A DNA stretch of 64,000 nucleotides. Origin: Neoconidiobolus thromboides FSU 785. Taxonomy: Eukaryota > Entomophthoromycota > Entomophthoromycetes > Entomophthorales > Neoconidiobolaceae. The position numbers and the translations under genes are program-made. The stretch covers positions 118,943 through 182,942 of the forward strand of contig MU626274.1 in assembly GCA_025603075.1 (NCBI GenBank), in the 5' to 3' direction. The notes under the pieces were generated by a model. The model worked only from the letters and a program-made list of their open reading frames with translations. It searched no databases and had not been told where the DNA came from. Below, one piece after another: positions 1-10,647 of the stretch; the stretch's first letter is position 1; each line of letters begins with the position of its first letter.

Positions 1-1379
1 ATTACTACTTTGATGAAGATTTCTCTAGACTTTGACAATAATATTCAAAAAAAAGGTTCCTATAAGTGGTATCTAACTAAGATCATAAATATATATTTAA
101 AAAATAAAATTATTATTATTAACAGAGGTGGTTCAAAATATAGACGCCTTTAATAAAAGTTTTATTAGAATATTGAAGGCTTTTTAGTTTAAGTTTTTTC
201 ATTTTACTTTATAAGATTATGATAATTGTTTTTATAATTTTATGAAGTAGCCTTTTGTAATATAGCATAAATTCCTCTTAGGTTAATATAGTATAGTTTT
301 TACAAATATAAAGCTATTGCTCATTAAAAATAGATACAAGAAGCTGACAGTTTAAAAGTATTGATAAAAACAGACAAAAAATATGGGGATGTATTTTCGT
401 GTTTAGGAATTTTACAAATTTTCCACTCAAATAGCGCTTAAAAAATGGAAGTAATGAAGTCAAAAAAAATACCCCATATGTAAAATCCATAATAATTAAT
501 GAAGTGATTATGCAGTTATACGATTACAGCTAAAAAGTATAGTAAATGTTAAATTATAATATTATAATTTGACAAAAACTGTTAACCAAAACTGCTGTTT
601 AAACGATAGTAATTATATTAAAGTATAATAAAATCTTAAAGTGTACAGATTCGAAATGTTCCAATAGAAATTCATGCCAATAAAAAACTACTAATTTTTA
701 GTTGCAGCAGTAATTTTTTTAATTGTGAAAATAGAGTATTTTAACATAAATCCTATAATGATGTTACAACTAGTAACTTTCATTTTTTAATATGCACATA
801 ATTTTCATTGGAGCATTTCGAGTGACTTATATACTTACCCAAAATGGTAATGTTTATTTTGAAGTATTATTATAGCCTTCAATACTAGAAAAAATTAAAT
901 GCTTAAAGGCAAAACTAAAGATTTAAATTCTAAGTTTGAATAATCAAATGAATATCAAATGTTGTTGTAATTAAGATCTGATAATATAAAATAGTTATAA
1001 TTTCTTTTACTAAAGTTTAAAGGAGTTTTCGTATTTACAATTTTTTCACCAAAAGATTTATAAACATTCTATAAAAAATTACTTTAAAAATATGAACTTT
1101 AAAAATATTTTTGTAAAAAACGTGTCACATAAAAAGTAGAAATAAAATAATCAAGTGATATATTAATATTGAGATAAGCATTTCAGATAGAGGTTGCTCA
1201 TTTATAAAGAATAAAACTGTCTATCTATTTTTATAATTATTCAAGTTGAAAACATGAAATTACACCAAATATAGATGATATATATCTAAACTCTAATGAA
1301 ACATCATACGTAATACATTAATGAGTGATTTTTATTATCAATAAAAAGTAAGACATAATTTTAAGAACCAAACAGAATT
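1..1379. other. Intergenic region with one MITE copy
   Basis: No coding region could be supported on either strand. The stretch is very AT-rich and contains one copy of the window-wide MITE family (381-480). It ends downstream of the THOC3-like gene on the minus strand. Confidence 0.6.
381..480 (+). mobile_element. MITE family 1, copy 1
   Basis: About 100 bp, starting TATGGGGATGTATTTT and ending in ACCCCATA, so the ends are inverted and flanked by TA. It carries the family core CTCAAATAGCGCTTAAAA followed by TGGAAG and GAAGTCAAAAAAAA. Confidence 0.85.
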
Positions 1380-3113
1380 TTAAGCACCAAGCAAATTTAA
1401 AGCATACCTACTTGAATCATTGTCCCCCGTTGTCGAACTTGTATAAGCTAGTGTAAACTGTCGAGGATGCCATGCTAACGAATAAGGTGCTTGGGATCCA
1501 GAAACTTCATGAATGATATCACTGGCTGAAATATCATACTAAGAATAAAGCATTTAATTAGAATGAAATATTAACTAAAATAAAATAGAGTACCAAGGCA
1601 ATTTCGGTATTTTGGCATGCAAAGGCAAGTAGTTTTCCACAATGACTAAAACTTAAATTCTTAACTGGATAGCTAATCAAAATTTAATATAATTTTTAAT
1701 AATAGGTATAAATAATTACGAGCCATAAAATAAAGAGCCTGTACATATCATATTTTGTATATCCCAAATACAGATATTACCATCTACACATCCAACGGCA
1801 AGATGTCTAAAGTAAAAGTCAATATAAAAATTATATTAATTAATCCTAGTCTATTACTTTCCAAACTGATCAATTTCAAGGCTAGTGATTATTGAGTTGG
1901 CAGCGGGTAGAGTATATACGAATTGTAAATTAGGGAAAGAATGAATACTAATATAACCTTGAACAGTTGCAATCAACAAAAAATTCCCATTATGATTCCA
2001 TCGAAGTCTGGTTATCTATGTATATAAATTAAAAATCAACTTTAAATTTCGAAATTATATTTACATGTGATTTATGTGTAAATTCTTTTTCTATTTTACT
2101 CTTTTCAACATCAATAAATGCAACTGTTCCATCCTAAAAAAATGAATTAGAACCATAGGTTTATAGAAACTGTGACTTTACTTTAGCTGCAATTGCAATC
2201 ATATCTTGGATTGGACACCATGCCATATCGATCCCATCAAACGAAATTTTAACTAGTTTAACTACTTCGCTATCTTAACGATATTAATTTATAGTAAATA
2301 AAATAGTAGACTTATTACTCTGAGTATTCCACACCCTTAAAGTTTTGTCATTAGATAAAGTGGCAAGTCTATGTTGGTTATTCAAGTCCCATGCCATTAA
2401 TTCAACACCATGACTTAATCCTTTTAACTCTTTAGCGTAACTTAGTCCAGACTATACATTCAATCAATAAGCGAATAAATAAAAAATAAAAATAATATCA
2501 CTGTGCCAGTTGACTCCCATAATAAAAGTGTTTTATCACGAGAATAAGTTGCCAAAAAGGTACCATTGTAATTCCAAGCTACTTTTTCGATTACATCTCT
2601 ATGTCTATTGAGACTTTGTCTATTTGATGTTCCAAAATTTGGAAAATCAAATTTGGAACTAAAACTATACTGCTGTTGACTCCTCAAATAGCTATAATGA
2701 TTTGCTTCATCATAATAAACATAATCGTTATTTAAATTAAATACTATTTCGCTTGTTGGTCCTGACTCATTTATTTCTTCTTTAATGTCCTGATTTTCTA
2801 AACTATTCTCTGTATTGGCTTGTTGGTTTGTAAAATCACCATAGATTGTGTTGTTGTTATATTCTGGTACATAATAAGTATCAGCTATACTCTGTGGTAA
2901 ATTTATGGCATACTGGTGATTCAAAGCATTAGCTATACCATTGACATAACCTCCATTAACCCCATTTCGCTGTGTTCCATTAATATCTATAATCCCATTT
3001 GCATGCCCATTTGCGTTACTTTGTGCGTCTCCGCTTCGATTATTACTAAAGCTATTGGAATCAGCATTATGATATGGATTGTCAGGTATGATATACGTGC
3101 TATTGTTTGGCAT
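1380..3113 (-). CDS. THOC3: THO complex subunit 3 (TEX1)-like WD40 protein
   Basis: A WD40 protein on the minus strand in about eight exons; the first intron is 2452-2501 (50 nt). The N-terminal ~170 residues are Asn-rich and low-complexity. WD repeats then run from HRDVIEKVAWNYNG through DKTLLLWES, DKTLRVWN, DGTVAFIDVE, DGNICIWD and CGKLLAFACQN to a final repeat ending GDNDSSR. That ending, the DGTVAFID repeat and YPVKNLSFSHCGKLLA match THOC3/TEX1 better than TBL1 or generic WD40 proteins. THOC3 is a propeller subunit of the THO/TREX complex, which couples transcription to mRNA export in the nucleus. The reading frame closes at 1380, soon after SSR; a further short 3' exon is possible. The start lies 198 bp from the RPC37 start, head to head. 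Family assignment is from remembered motif similarity. Confidence 0.72.
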
Positions 3114-3311
3114 TTTATTTTATTTTTCAAACCTAATTACAATAAAAAACACTTACAAAATAAAGTTGTTTAACAAATGGAAACTGAAAATAGTATTCCA
3201 ATTTACTATAGTTTGATTGGAAGATATCACAACAGTTGTTTTAATTGGTCCCACCCTACTTTACTAAATTTACTGAAGCTGTTTTTAATTTTTTAAATTT
3301 ATTTACATAAA
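3114..3311. promoter_or_regulatory. Shared divergent promoter of THOC3 and RPC37
   Basis: Only 198 bp separate the two start codons, so both promoters must lie here. Two ATTGG (inverted CCAAT) motifs occur at 3216-3220 and 3244-3248, the second followed by a GC-richer TCCCACCC. No clear TATA box was seen. The use of these motifs is inferred. Confidence 0.45.
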
Positions 3312-4121
3312 ATGGATTCAACTACAATCAAACAAGAAGTCGAAGATGAAATTATACGCGAAATGGATATATATATTAATTCAGATCTCAATGAGTGTTT
3401 AAGCTTATTTCAATTTCCAACTATGAACGAAGAGAGTGGACAATCTTTATTTCCAATAGAAACTAAAATAAAACCAAACAGTGGTTTGGTAGAATTAGAG
3501 CTAAAAATTGACACTAATCTTAGTACTTATAATTTTGCAAGAGGAAGAGAATTAGGAGTAGGATTAGATGAAAAATCCGCGGAGACTGATGATATGATGC
3601 ATCATATCACCAAACCAGAAGGACAACTTTATGATCGACACTCATTATCAGGAAAATTAACACCAATCAATGCCCGAAGTTTAGTAGGGGCTATTAAGGA
3701 TAATAGCCTACATCTTACTTTGATTGATAAATCAGCTTCTTTTTCACCCAATTTCAAAGCTTTGGATAACATGAAGCAAAAGTTGAAGGAAGTTCATAAT
3801 GAAAAGGTAAATGATGGCAAGGGAACTGGAGTAGCAAAGGCCGTTCAATTACAATTAATCAATCAAAACAACTTAGGGGAAGAAAGAAAGAGAAGCGTGA
3901 TTGACCAGTTCAGAGAAAGAAATGAAGAGAGTTGGAAAAGAATCCTTTATTTTAATAAGGATTCAGAAGAGAGTGATAAATTGTTTCAAAGACTTTTTAA
4001 CCAGAGCGAGAATGTCATAGAGTTCAACTCGAACAAAATGGACTATTTAAACGCTATTTCAGCTATGAAGGTTGATAATAGTATACCAGATAATAAACAA
4101 AGTGATGCTGATATCGAATAA
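3312..4121 (+). CDS. RPC37: RNA polymerase III subunit RPC37/POLR3E (RPC5)
   Basis: A single-exon protein of 269 residues, close to yeast Rpc37 in length. The N-terminal half follows the POLR3E pattern in order: EIDVYL-like (MDIYINSDLNE), LFQFP, the KIKP motif (ETKIKPNSGLVELEL), the Y-N-F-A-R-G segment, DRHSLSGKL, then a LHLTLIDKSASFSPNF segment. The human equivalents of this last part are the LHLTP and L-RPSF motifs. With Rpc53, the family forms a TFIIF-like heterodimer on RNA polymerase III that acts in initiation, termination and reinitiation. It lies head to head with the THOC3-like gene, and 457 bp upstream of the nucleoporin gene on the same strand. The start is the first ATG after the short divergent promoter. 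The C-terminal third is charged and less conserved. Confidence 0.85.
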   Translation: MDSTTIKQEVEDEIIREMDIYINSDLNECLSLFQFPTMNEESGQSLFPIETKIKPNSGLVELELKIDTNLSTYNFARGRELGVGLDEKSAETDDMMHHITKPEGQLYDRHSLSGKLTPINARSLVGAIKDNSLHLTLIDKSASFSPNFKALDNMKQKLKEVHNEKVNDGKGTGVAKAVQLQLINQNNLGEERKRSVIDQFRERNEESWKRILYFNKDSEESDKLFQRLFNQSENVIEFNSNKMDYLNAISAMKVDNSIPDNKQSDADIE

Positions 4122-4578
4122 AAGAGGTCATAAGTTATATGGGAATAAAGTTGATAGAATATTGCTACATTTATGATTTCGCCTTATATTTTGTTTAAAT
4201 ATTTAAATAAAATCAAGTATAGTAGTGTAATTTTCTTGTAAAATTCTTGTTAATACTTACATAATTGAGCTTTCTTTGGGAATAAGCTTTTTATCCATCC
4301 ATTTCTATACTCATTAAAGCAAATAATTAAAAACTATATAAGATATAAAAAAAGAGGTTTATTATAGAAAATTTTTAAGATTTTTTTATCTCATAATATG
4401 GTCAAATAATTACAGTTTAAACTGATTTTATTTTACACTAAAATCTTAAAAAATAGCAACCAAATTCGTCCCTTCAAAATACGCAATACTTCTTCCGTTT
4501 TTGCACTGCTGTTGCAATTTTTAATAAGCTAAAAAAGACAAATTCAAACCTTAATTCTGTATTTTTTTCAAAAGATTC
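4122..4578. other. RPC37-nucleoporin spacer
   Basis: No gene supported. It holds the 3' end of RPC37 and the promoter of the nucleoporin gene. A minus-strand ORF over its end is a shadow. Confidence 0.6.
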
Positions 4579-6500
4579 ATGATGCAAAATCAAGGTGGAG
4601 GTTTTAACACATCTGGCTTTGGAGCTCAAAACGTGAGTAAACCAACAACGATTAATACGTTTGGCCAATCAAGTACTCAAAATAAGCCTACTTTGTCTTT
4701 GACCGGGAATAATAGTGGCTCTGCTTTTGGTGCATCTACTCAACAGGGAGGTAGTTTGTTTGGAGGCACTTCTACTAGTACTCAACAAAGCGGTAATCTT
4801 TTTGGGAGCGCTTCAAGCAATACTCAGCAAGGAGGTAGCTTATTTGGAAATACTTCTGCTACCGCACAACAGGGTAGTAATTTGTTTGGAAGTGCCTCAA
4901 ATACTACCCAACAAAATAGTGGTTTATTTGGAAATACTTCAACTACTTCTCAGCAAGGAGCTGGTTTATTTGGGAATACTTCAGTTACTAACCAAACAGT
5001 CAACAACTTAGGCGGCTTTGGTCAAAAGAATGGATTATCTATAAATACAGCTACTACCCAAGCTGGAGCTTTCGGTTCTTCGTTATCTCAACCAAATACT
5101 GCGTTATTTCCAAATAATACATTAAATGCTAAGAGTACCGCGATTGCTACACAAGGTATGAATGATTATGAATTTTGTTTTTTTAAAATTAATTACTTTA
5201 GGATTCAATTTTAATCTTCAGAAGAGTGGTACAGGATTCGGAACTATTACCCAACCAAGTACCAGCTTTAATACCAATTTACAGCAATCTCAGGGGCAAT
5301 TTAATCCCAATGCAAAACAATATTTAACTGGAGGAGAAGGTGCAATTCAATTGAATGCTACTAACTTATTAAATCCTAATCGACAAGAAGATGCTAATGG
5401 ATTTGTAATAAACAGTGGACTTTTTGATGAAAATAGTAAAGAAATTCCAGCTCGATTAGTTACTGGTGGTAGTAAACCTGTTATAATATTACCTGTAAAA
5501 GATCAGGATGGTAATTATAATACTGAAAAAGGACCATTTTTATTTAAAAGACCAAACACTGGATTAGAAAGTAAAACATTTTAGCTTATATTTAAACCAA
5601 CATTAATTTTATTTAGATTATAGATCTGAATTCACTAACAATACAGTCACTACTTTAAATCAAACTAGCTCTATAAACCAAGCTCCACCTCAACATCAAT
5701 CTGTGCCCTTCGGAGACATCCGAGTGGACGTAAGTAAAGACAAAGAGATAGCTGAAAGCAAAGAAAAGGAGAAACAAAAAGAAAAGGAAGAAGAAAAGGA
5801 AAAGCAAAAAGATATACATATAAAGGACGCTTCGTTGAGATCATTTTTAACATATATTGATCCATTTAAAGACCATGGCACAAAAATGGCAAATGATAGA
5901 ATGTATGTCGATCCTAGATCTTTAGATCCAACTTTTGATATGACAAAATTATTGTTTTTTAATGGAAATAAAGAGGTAAAACGAGAAGTAGCTCAAAAAT
6001 ATTCTAGAGTCACTCCAGAACAAAGTGAAGACTACGATATTTTAATTACACCTGATATCCAATGTATGACCGAAAATGAATTAAAAAGTGTAAATAATTT
6101 AAGGATTACTATTCGTAATACAATTGATATAGACTTTTATATGCCTGTTGATCTATCAGAGTACCATGGAATGGATTTAGAATCTAAATTACTACAACTT
6201 GTTAATGTACACCGCCTTGATTTTAAGTTATATCCAGATCACGTTCGCCCTGAATTCGGTAAAGGAATCAATGTACCTTGTAAAGTAACAGTGCAAAGCA
6301 GCTGGAACTATTATAAATTTATTCATAATCTTAGCAATGCCAAATATGACGATTGTTTGAAATTCGTCGAAGGAGTATTAAAGCAAAAAGAAGATTGCCA
6401 TTTTATAAAGTATGATTTTGATAGAGATCAATGGATCTTTATGTATGCCACGGGAGACTATTATAAAGGTATAAAGACAGCGGACTACTATAAGATATAA
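4579..6500 (+). CDS. NUP98: FG nucleoporin, Nup98/Nup100/Nup116 type
   Basis: Three exons (4579-5155, 5202-5570, 5617-6500; introns of 46 nt each) join in frame to give 609 residues. The first ~200 residues are Gln/Ser/Thr-rich with repeated SLFG, NLFG and GLFG cores, the cohesive repeats of the pore channel. A KEKEKQ-rich charged linker follows. The C-terminal ~150 residues resemble the Nup98 autoproteolytic domain: DYDILITPDIQCMTENEL, a basic VHRLDFKLYPDH segment, GKGINVPCKVTV, and KYDFDRDQWIFMYA. At the place where Nup98 has the HF-S cleavage motif, this protein reads ATGDYYKG, and no Nup96 region follows. It therefore looks like a non-cleaved Nup100/116-type protein. It docks on the inner pore channel and acts in transport and mRNA export. 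Its stop lies 69 bp from that of the converging phosphatase gene. Confidence 0.85.
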
Positions 6501-6569
6501 AGGTAAAAATAATAAAAATAACAACAAAATAAAAGTGAGCAATATGTTTTATTGAAAATTATTTTTAAC

Positions 6570-8116
6570 TTATATTGAACATATTTTTGTATAATTTTGA
6601 GATAATAATTTCTCATAAATCAATTTGAATTGATTTAAATTACAGTAAACGGGACAGTTTGGAAGTTGGATTACCTTTTCATTTAATAAAAATCTTAATT
6701 CAAAATCACCTTTACATTGATAGACCTCAATATGAATATTACCTGCAAAGGGTGCAATGTCACTTGTTTTGAATTCACGTTGTTGAATTTGGTCTAAATT
6801 TAAATCTGATGTTAAGGTTATATTATCTTTAAATAGACTCTAAGAGATTATGAATATTAAATACAACATAATTATAACGATACTCACCAAAGCACTAACA
6901 AAGAATAAAATAGTTTCACTATGGGTGAATGAAAGCGTGGTAACTTTATCTAATTGAATTTGATCTAATAAAAACTTAATCAAATCTACTGCCAAATACA
7001 TGTTAATTTCATTTCCATAACTATAGTTATAATAATCCATTAAATCAAAATAATAGCTTAAAATAACCAAATCTTTTTGTTTAAATATACTACAAAACTG
7101 CTTTTCGAGATTGAATAAGCTATAGTCAAAACTACATAGCTTAAATAATACTACCACTTCTTCAAAAGTAAATAAAACATTTAATTCTTCATTTAACTGC
7201 TGTTGGATTTTTGGAAAATATTTCATTTCATATTTCGTTAACTCTTTTTTTAACATGTGATTGTCCTCTATCTCTTTCCCCCAGTACTTACATCCTTTTT
7301 TAATTTCTAATCGACTATCAGTTTCCTAGCAATAATTAGGCAATCAAATTGATAATTTAAATCAGTTTTACTTGCTGTAAAGTTTGTACATAGAAAGGAC
7401 TAACTCTGGCTTTTGTCAACTCACCTTTACCCTCAAACAATGAAATACCATATGAACTGCCTGATATTACAGTCCTATAATAATACATCAATACATGCCT
7501 CTCATTATCAAATTATATCGCAATTACCTGCTAACGCTAGAAGAATAAAAATCAAAGTCCACTGGGTTATAGGTTGTATTTAACAGCTTCTTATATCTAA
7601 CCAAATCTCGTTTCGCTAACTGATACAGCTCTTGCTTTCCTATCAAATGTAACTGGGAGTACTCTTTGGCGTTGTATGGAGATTTCTATTATGTAGTATA
7701 GTATCAGTACATTATTTGATATGTAGCAGCTCTTGACTTACCCAATGGTTCAAAAAGGCGTATGGTGGCGAAAATGTATTATTTTGTAACAAAGTTTCTA
7801 GTTTTTTAAAAGACTTTATATCGGACGAACTTGGATTTCTTGTACCTTCAAGTTGATTCATTAACTTAAGTTTCAAAATAATTTTTCTATAGCTTACCAT
7901 GACGTGCTACCTATTTTTATCATATCAATAAATATAAATAGTTATTTTTATATTATTTACCAAATGAACCTGCTTTAAATGACAACCAGTTGGTGCTTTC
8001 GCTTCATTAACTTTTCCGTTGAATCGATATCTTGATTTAGTTCCTAGATAATCAGAAAGTTCTGACTTGCAAAGGATAAGGTTTGACAATAATAGCACTA
8101 ATACTAGTAGCTGCAT
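6570..8116 (-). CDS. MINPP1: Multiple inositol polyphosphate phosphatase (MINPP1 family, histidine phosphatase)
   Basis: A minus-strand gene with many short introns. Exon 1 (8116-7961) encodes a signal peptide (MQLLVLVLLLSNLILCKS) and the YLGTKSRYR and GCHLKQVHL motifs. Exon 2 is only 13 nt (7898-7910) and, with exon 3 (7845-7742), completes VARHGTRNP, the catalytic RHG motif of clade-2 histidine phosphatases. Later exons carry FEEVVVLFKLCSFD, YYNYSYGNEIN and TLSFTHSET; the last corresponds to the family's HAET/HD proton-donor motif. The final exon ends CNLNQFKLIYEKLL. The family hydrolyses InsP6 and lower inositol phosphates in the secretory pathway or outside the cell. It converges on the nucleoporin gene and diverges from PEX12. 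Unusual points are HSET for HAET and the microexon at the active site. Confidence 0.85.
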
Positions 8117-8513
8117 TTCTTTCTAACAAGATGTCTTTATACCATTCGATTTTTGATTTTTTTATACTTTTAATTAAAGCAGGTGGTTTACTCCAAATTA
8201 TTTATTGGCTACTATGATTTGAGTTTAAAAATTCGAAATGTTTTAAAATAGAGTTTTATGATAAAAGTTATATTTCTGCATATTATCATTTAATTTAATG
8301 CTATTATTTCAAATAATATAAAATATATGAAATAATTATAATTATAATCATAATATCTCAATACCTTTAAATTTTCATGACTTGGTTTATTAAAACGTTA
8401 ATAAAAAATATATTCGGCTATAAACTACGTAACAAAATTAATATCAATGCAACAATAAAAAATTAAAATAATTTCCACAAAAAATCACTTTTCTCAACAA
8501 CAATCCCAACGAG
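8117..8513. promoter_or_regulatory. Divergent promoter region between MINPP and PEX12
   Basis: 397 bp of AT-rich DNA between the two divergent starts. It contains runs of ATAATTATAATTATAATCAT-like sequence, but no convincing element could be identified. Confidence 0.35.
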
Positions 8514-10080
8514 ATGGAATTTCTAAACAGTGTTGGTAGTTCAGAGGACGTCTATAGACCTTCATTGTTTGAACTGATTGCCCAAGATAGACTTAATGAT
8601 TTATTTCGACCTGCTCTAAGATATATATTAACTGTAACTGGACAAAAATAAACATTTAAACTTCAACTAAAGATCTAACGTTCTAGGTATATGCTCAACG
8701 ATATCCAAGATACTTAATCAACATGCTAAGCTATTATGACGAGTTGTATGTCTTATTAATGCTTGTTATCGAAAGACATTATTTATATGACTGGAGTAAA
8801 AAAGAATTCTAAATTTTAAAAGAATAATGGCTAAGATTCTTTTATTATAGACGCTTCATTTTCCGAAAGTTTCTATGGTTTGAGAAGACTAAAGAAGTTC
8901 ACTGATAATCAAATGATTGAAAATTATGAAGCTAAAAGCTTAGAAACAGCAACTCAAATGGTTATCAATAATGATTTGAGCCCAAAGCAAATCAATAAGT
9001 CATTGTTCTTTTTGGTAAATGAAATATCTAGTTTTTGATATTTTGTTTATATTTTATTTAGGCTTTTGTTCCTTATTTTAAATGCAAAATGGATGACTTA
9101 TATCAAAGTTTAACTGGTGGTGAAGCAGCTAGATTACTAGGGGATGACTTGTTTGAAGAAGAAGACGAAGAAGAGGAAATGGAAACTAGCATTAAGCAAG
9201 TAATCGAAAATCAAATACCTGAGTTTATAAAAAGGAATATAAATATGGTAACGAACAATAATATATATGACGACATTTGGTATTAAATTATTGGCAATTT
9301 AGAAACCCATATTAAAATTAGGATTTACAGTTAAAAATAAGTTAAAAAAAGGGTTTATTGCTGGCTATCCTTTTGCTCATTTATTTTATCATGCTATTCC
9401 TTTAACTTATTATATCGCTTATTTGTTTGAAACAAGTGATTATCATTCTCCAGTAAACCAGTTTTTAGGTTTATATATTAAAAGAATGGGTGAAGAAGAC
9501 TACGTAAGTATAATAATGTAATTCATAATTATAGATTAAACTAAAGCAAAAATAAAATAGAGAGCAAGAGATACTCGTAAACAACGAGAAATGCAAAAGA
9601 TTATGCAAAATTATTCGAAGTTGAGTAGACCAAAGAAGATATTACAACTAAGTTTTATCATTTTAAAGTATGGTATCAACTTTTTAAAAATTTTATTACC
9701 AATGTCAGTGTTTGTTTTAAAGTTTTTGGAATGGTGGTATTCTTCGAATTCATTTCAAAAATCGAATGATAGTAGTATAGGTCCTTTACCCCCACCACCT
9801 GAGCCAATTAAAGTAGTATAATTTGTTTATTTGGTTATATTGTATTAACTTATTTATATTATAGCCAAACAAAAACGGATTGCCATTACCCTCAGATAAC
9901 AGTTCCTGTGCCATTTGCTTAAGAAAACGTAGTAATCCAGCCATGCTATCTACTGGTTATACCTTCTGTTATCCCTGTATCTTTCAATATATTCAAGAAC
10001 ACTCCAAGTGTCCAATCACTTTTCATCATGTTGATTTAGAAGACATTAGAAAATTATTTATTGAAGAAACAATGATTTGA
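8514..10080 (+). CDS. PEX12: Peroxin-12, RING-type peroxisomal E3 ligase subunit
   Basis: Six to seven exons joined by short introns. The N-terminus reads [14 protein letters not shown] and FRPALRYIL, the PEX12 signature. Next come [18 protein letters not shown] and ESFYGLRR, then a middle part with [14 protein letters not shown], an acidic stretch and the [10 protein letters not shown] membrane segment. The C-terminus is a RING-like domain: [26 protein letters not shown] and SKCPITF. Pex12 forms a membrane E3 complex with Pex2 and Pex10 that ubiquitinates the import receptor Pex5 at the peroxisome. The RING has about five Cys and lacks the full C3HC4 set, which is typical of PEX12. The start is the first ATG after the divergent promoter. 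The last intron joins the membrane segment (ending PEPIKV) to the RING exon. Confidence 0.9.
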
Positions 10081-10647
10081 AAAATTACGAACATTCATAA
10101 TAATGTACTGGACTGTTGTACAATAAATACTCTAATTTTTACTGAATTTGATTTTTACTGAATTTACTATTCTCACAATTTCTTTTATCTTCAGGCAAAT
10201 GAGTTGAATTAAAAATAAGTTATCCCTGCAATGATGACATCAATGATTTTTATTTAATAATTTGTAGAAAAACTGAGTGATGCAGTTGTTACGACTCTTT
10301 TTCAAAATATTTGGTGGTAATTTTTATATTAAAATTAATCTAAATGGATTTTATAATGCTTAATCCTTAAGTTTTAATCATTTCATCAAAATTTATTTTT
10401 AAATCAATAGTAAAACATCTCATAAAAGAACTGCAACAGCAGTAAAATTAAGATAACGATTTCCCAACAAAATCCAAACTAAAACCTGAAAAAAAATGCA
10501 ATTTGATGCTCCAATAAAAGGAATAGATTTACTCTCAGCACAGAATAACATGGAGAAAGTTGACGTAATTCAAAAAATCAGGGTCAATGTAAGGCATATA
10601 AATAAGATGAAACTGAGATTAAATCTCCACTTTTTATACACTCAAAA
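10081..10647. other. PEX12-Yop1 spacer with promoter
   Basis: 566 bp. The distal part shows nothing. The last 90 bp hold a CRE-like site and a TATA box for the next gene. An ORF starting at 10496 overlaps the next start out of frame and spans the TATA box, so it is probably not translated. Confidence 0.5.
10561..10604 (+). promoter_or_regulatory. CRE-like site and TATA box upstream of the Yop1/REEP gene
   Basis: TGACGTAA (an ATF/CREB-type half-palindrome) lies at 10561 and TATAAATA at 10597-10604, 44 bp upstream of the start codon at 10648. Similar TATA-to-ATG spacing (about 50 bp) is seen at the two GPCR genes, which supports its use. Function is inferred. Confidence 0.5.

Noticed and set aside
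1380-3113. TBL1-type corepressor identity for the WD40 gene
   Set aside because: No LisH at the N-terminus, and the last repeats and GDNDSSR ending fit THOC3/TEX1 better.
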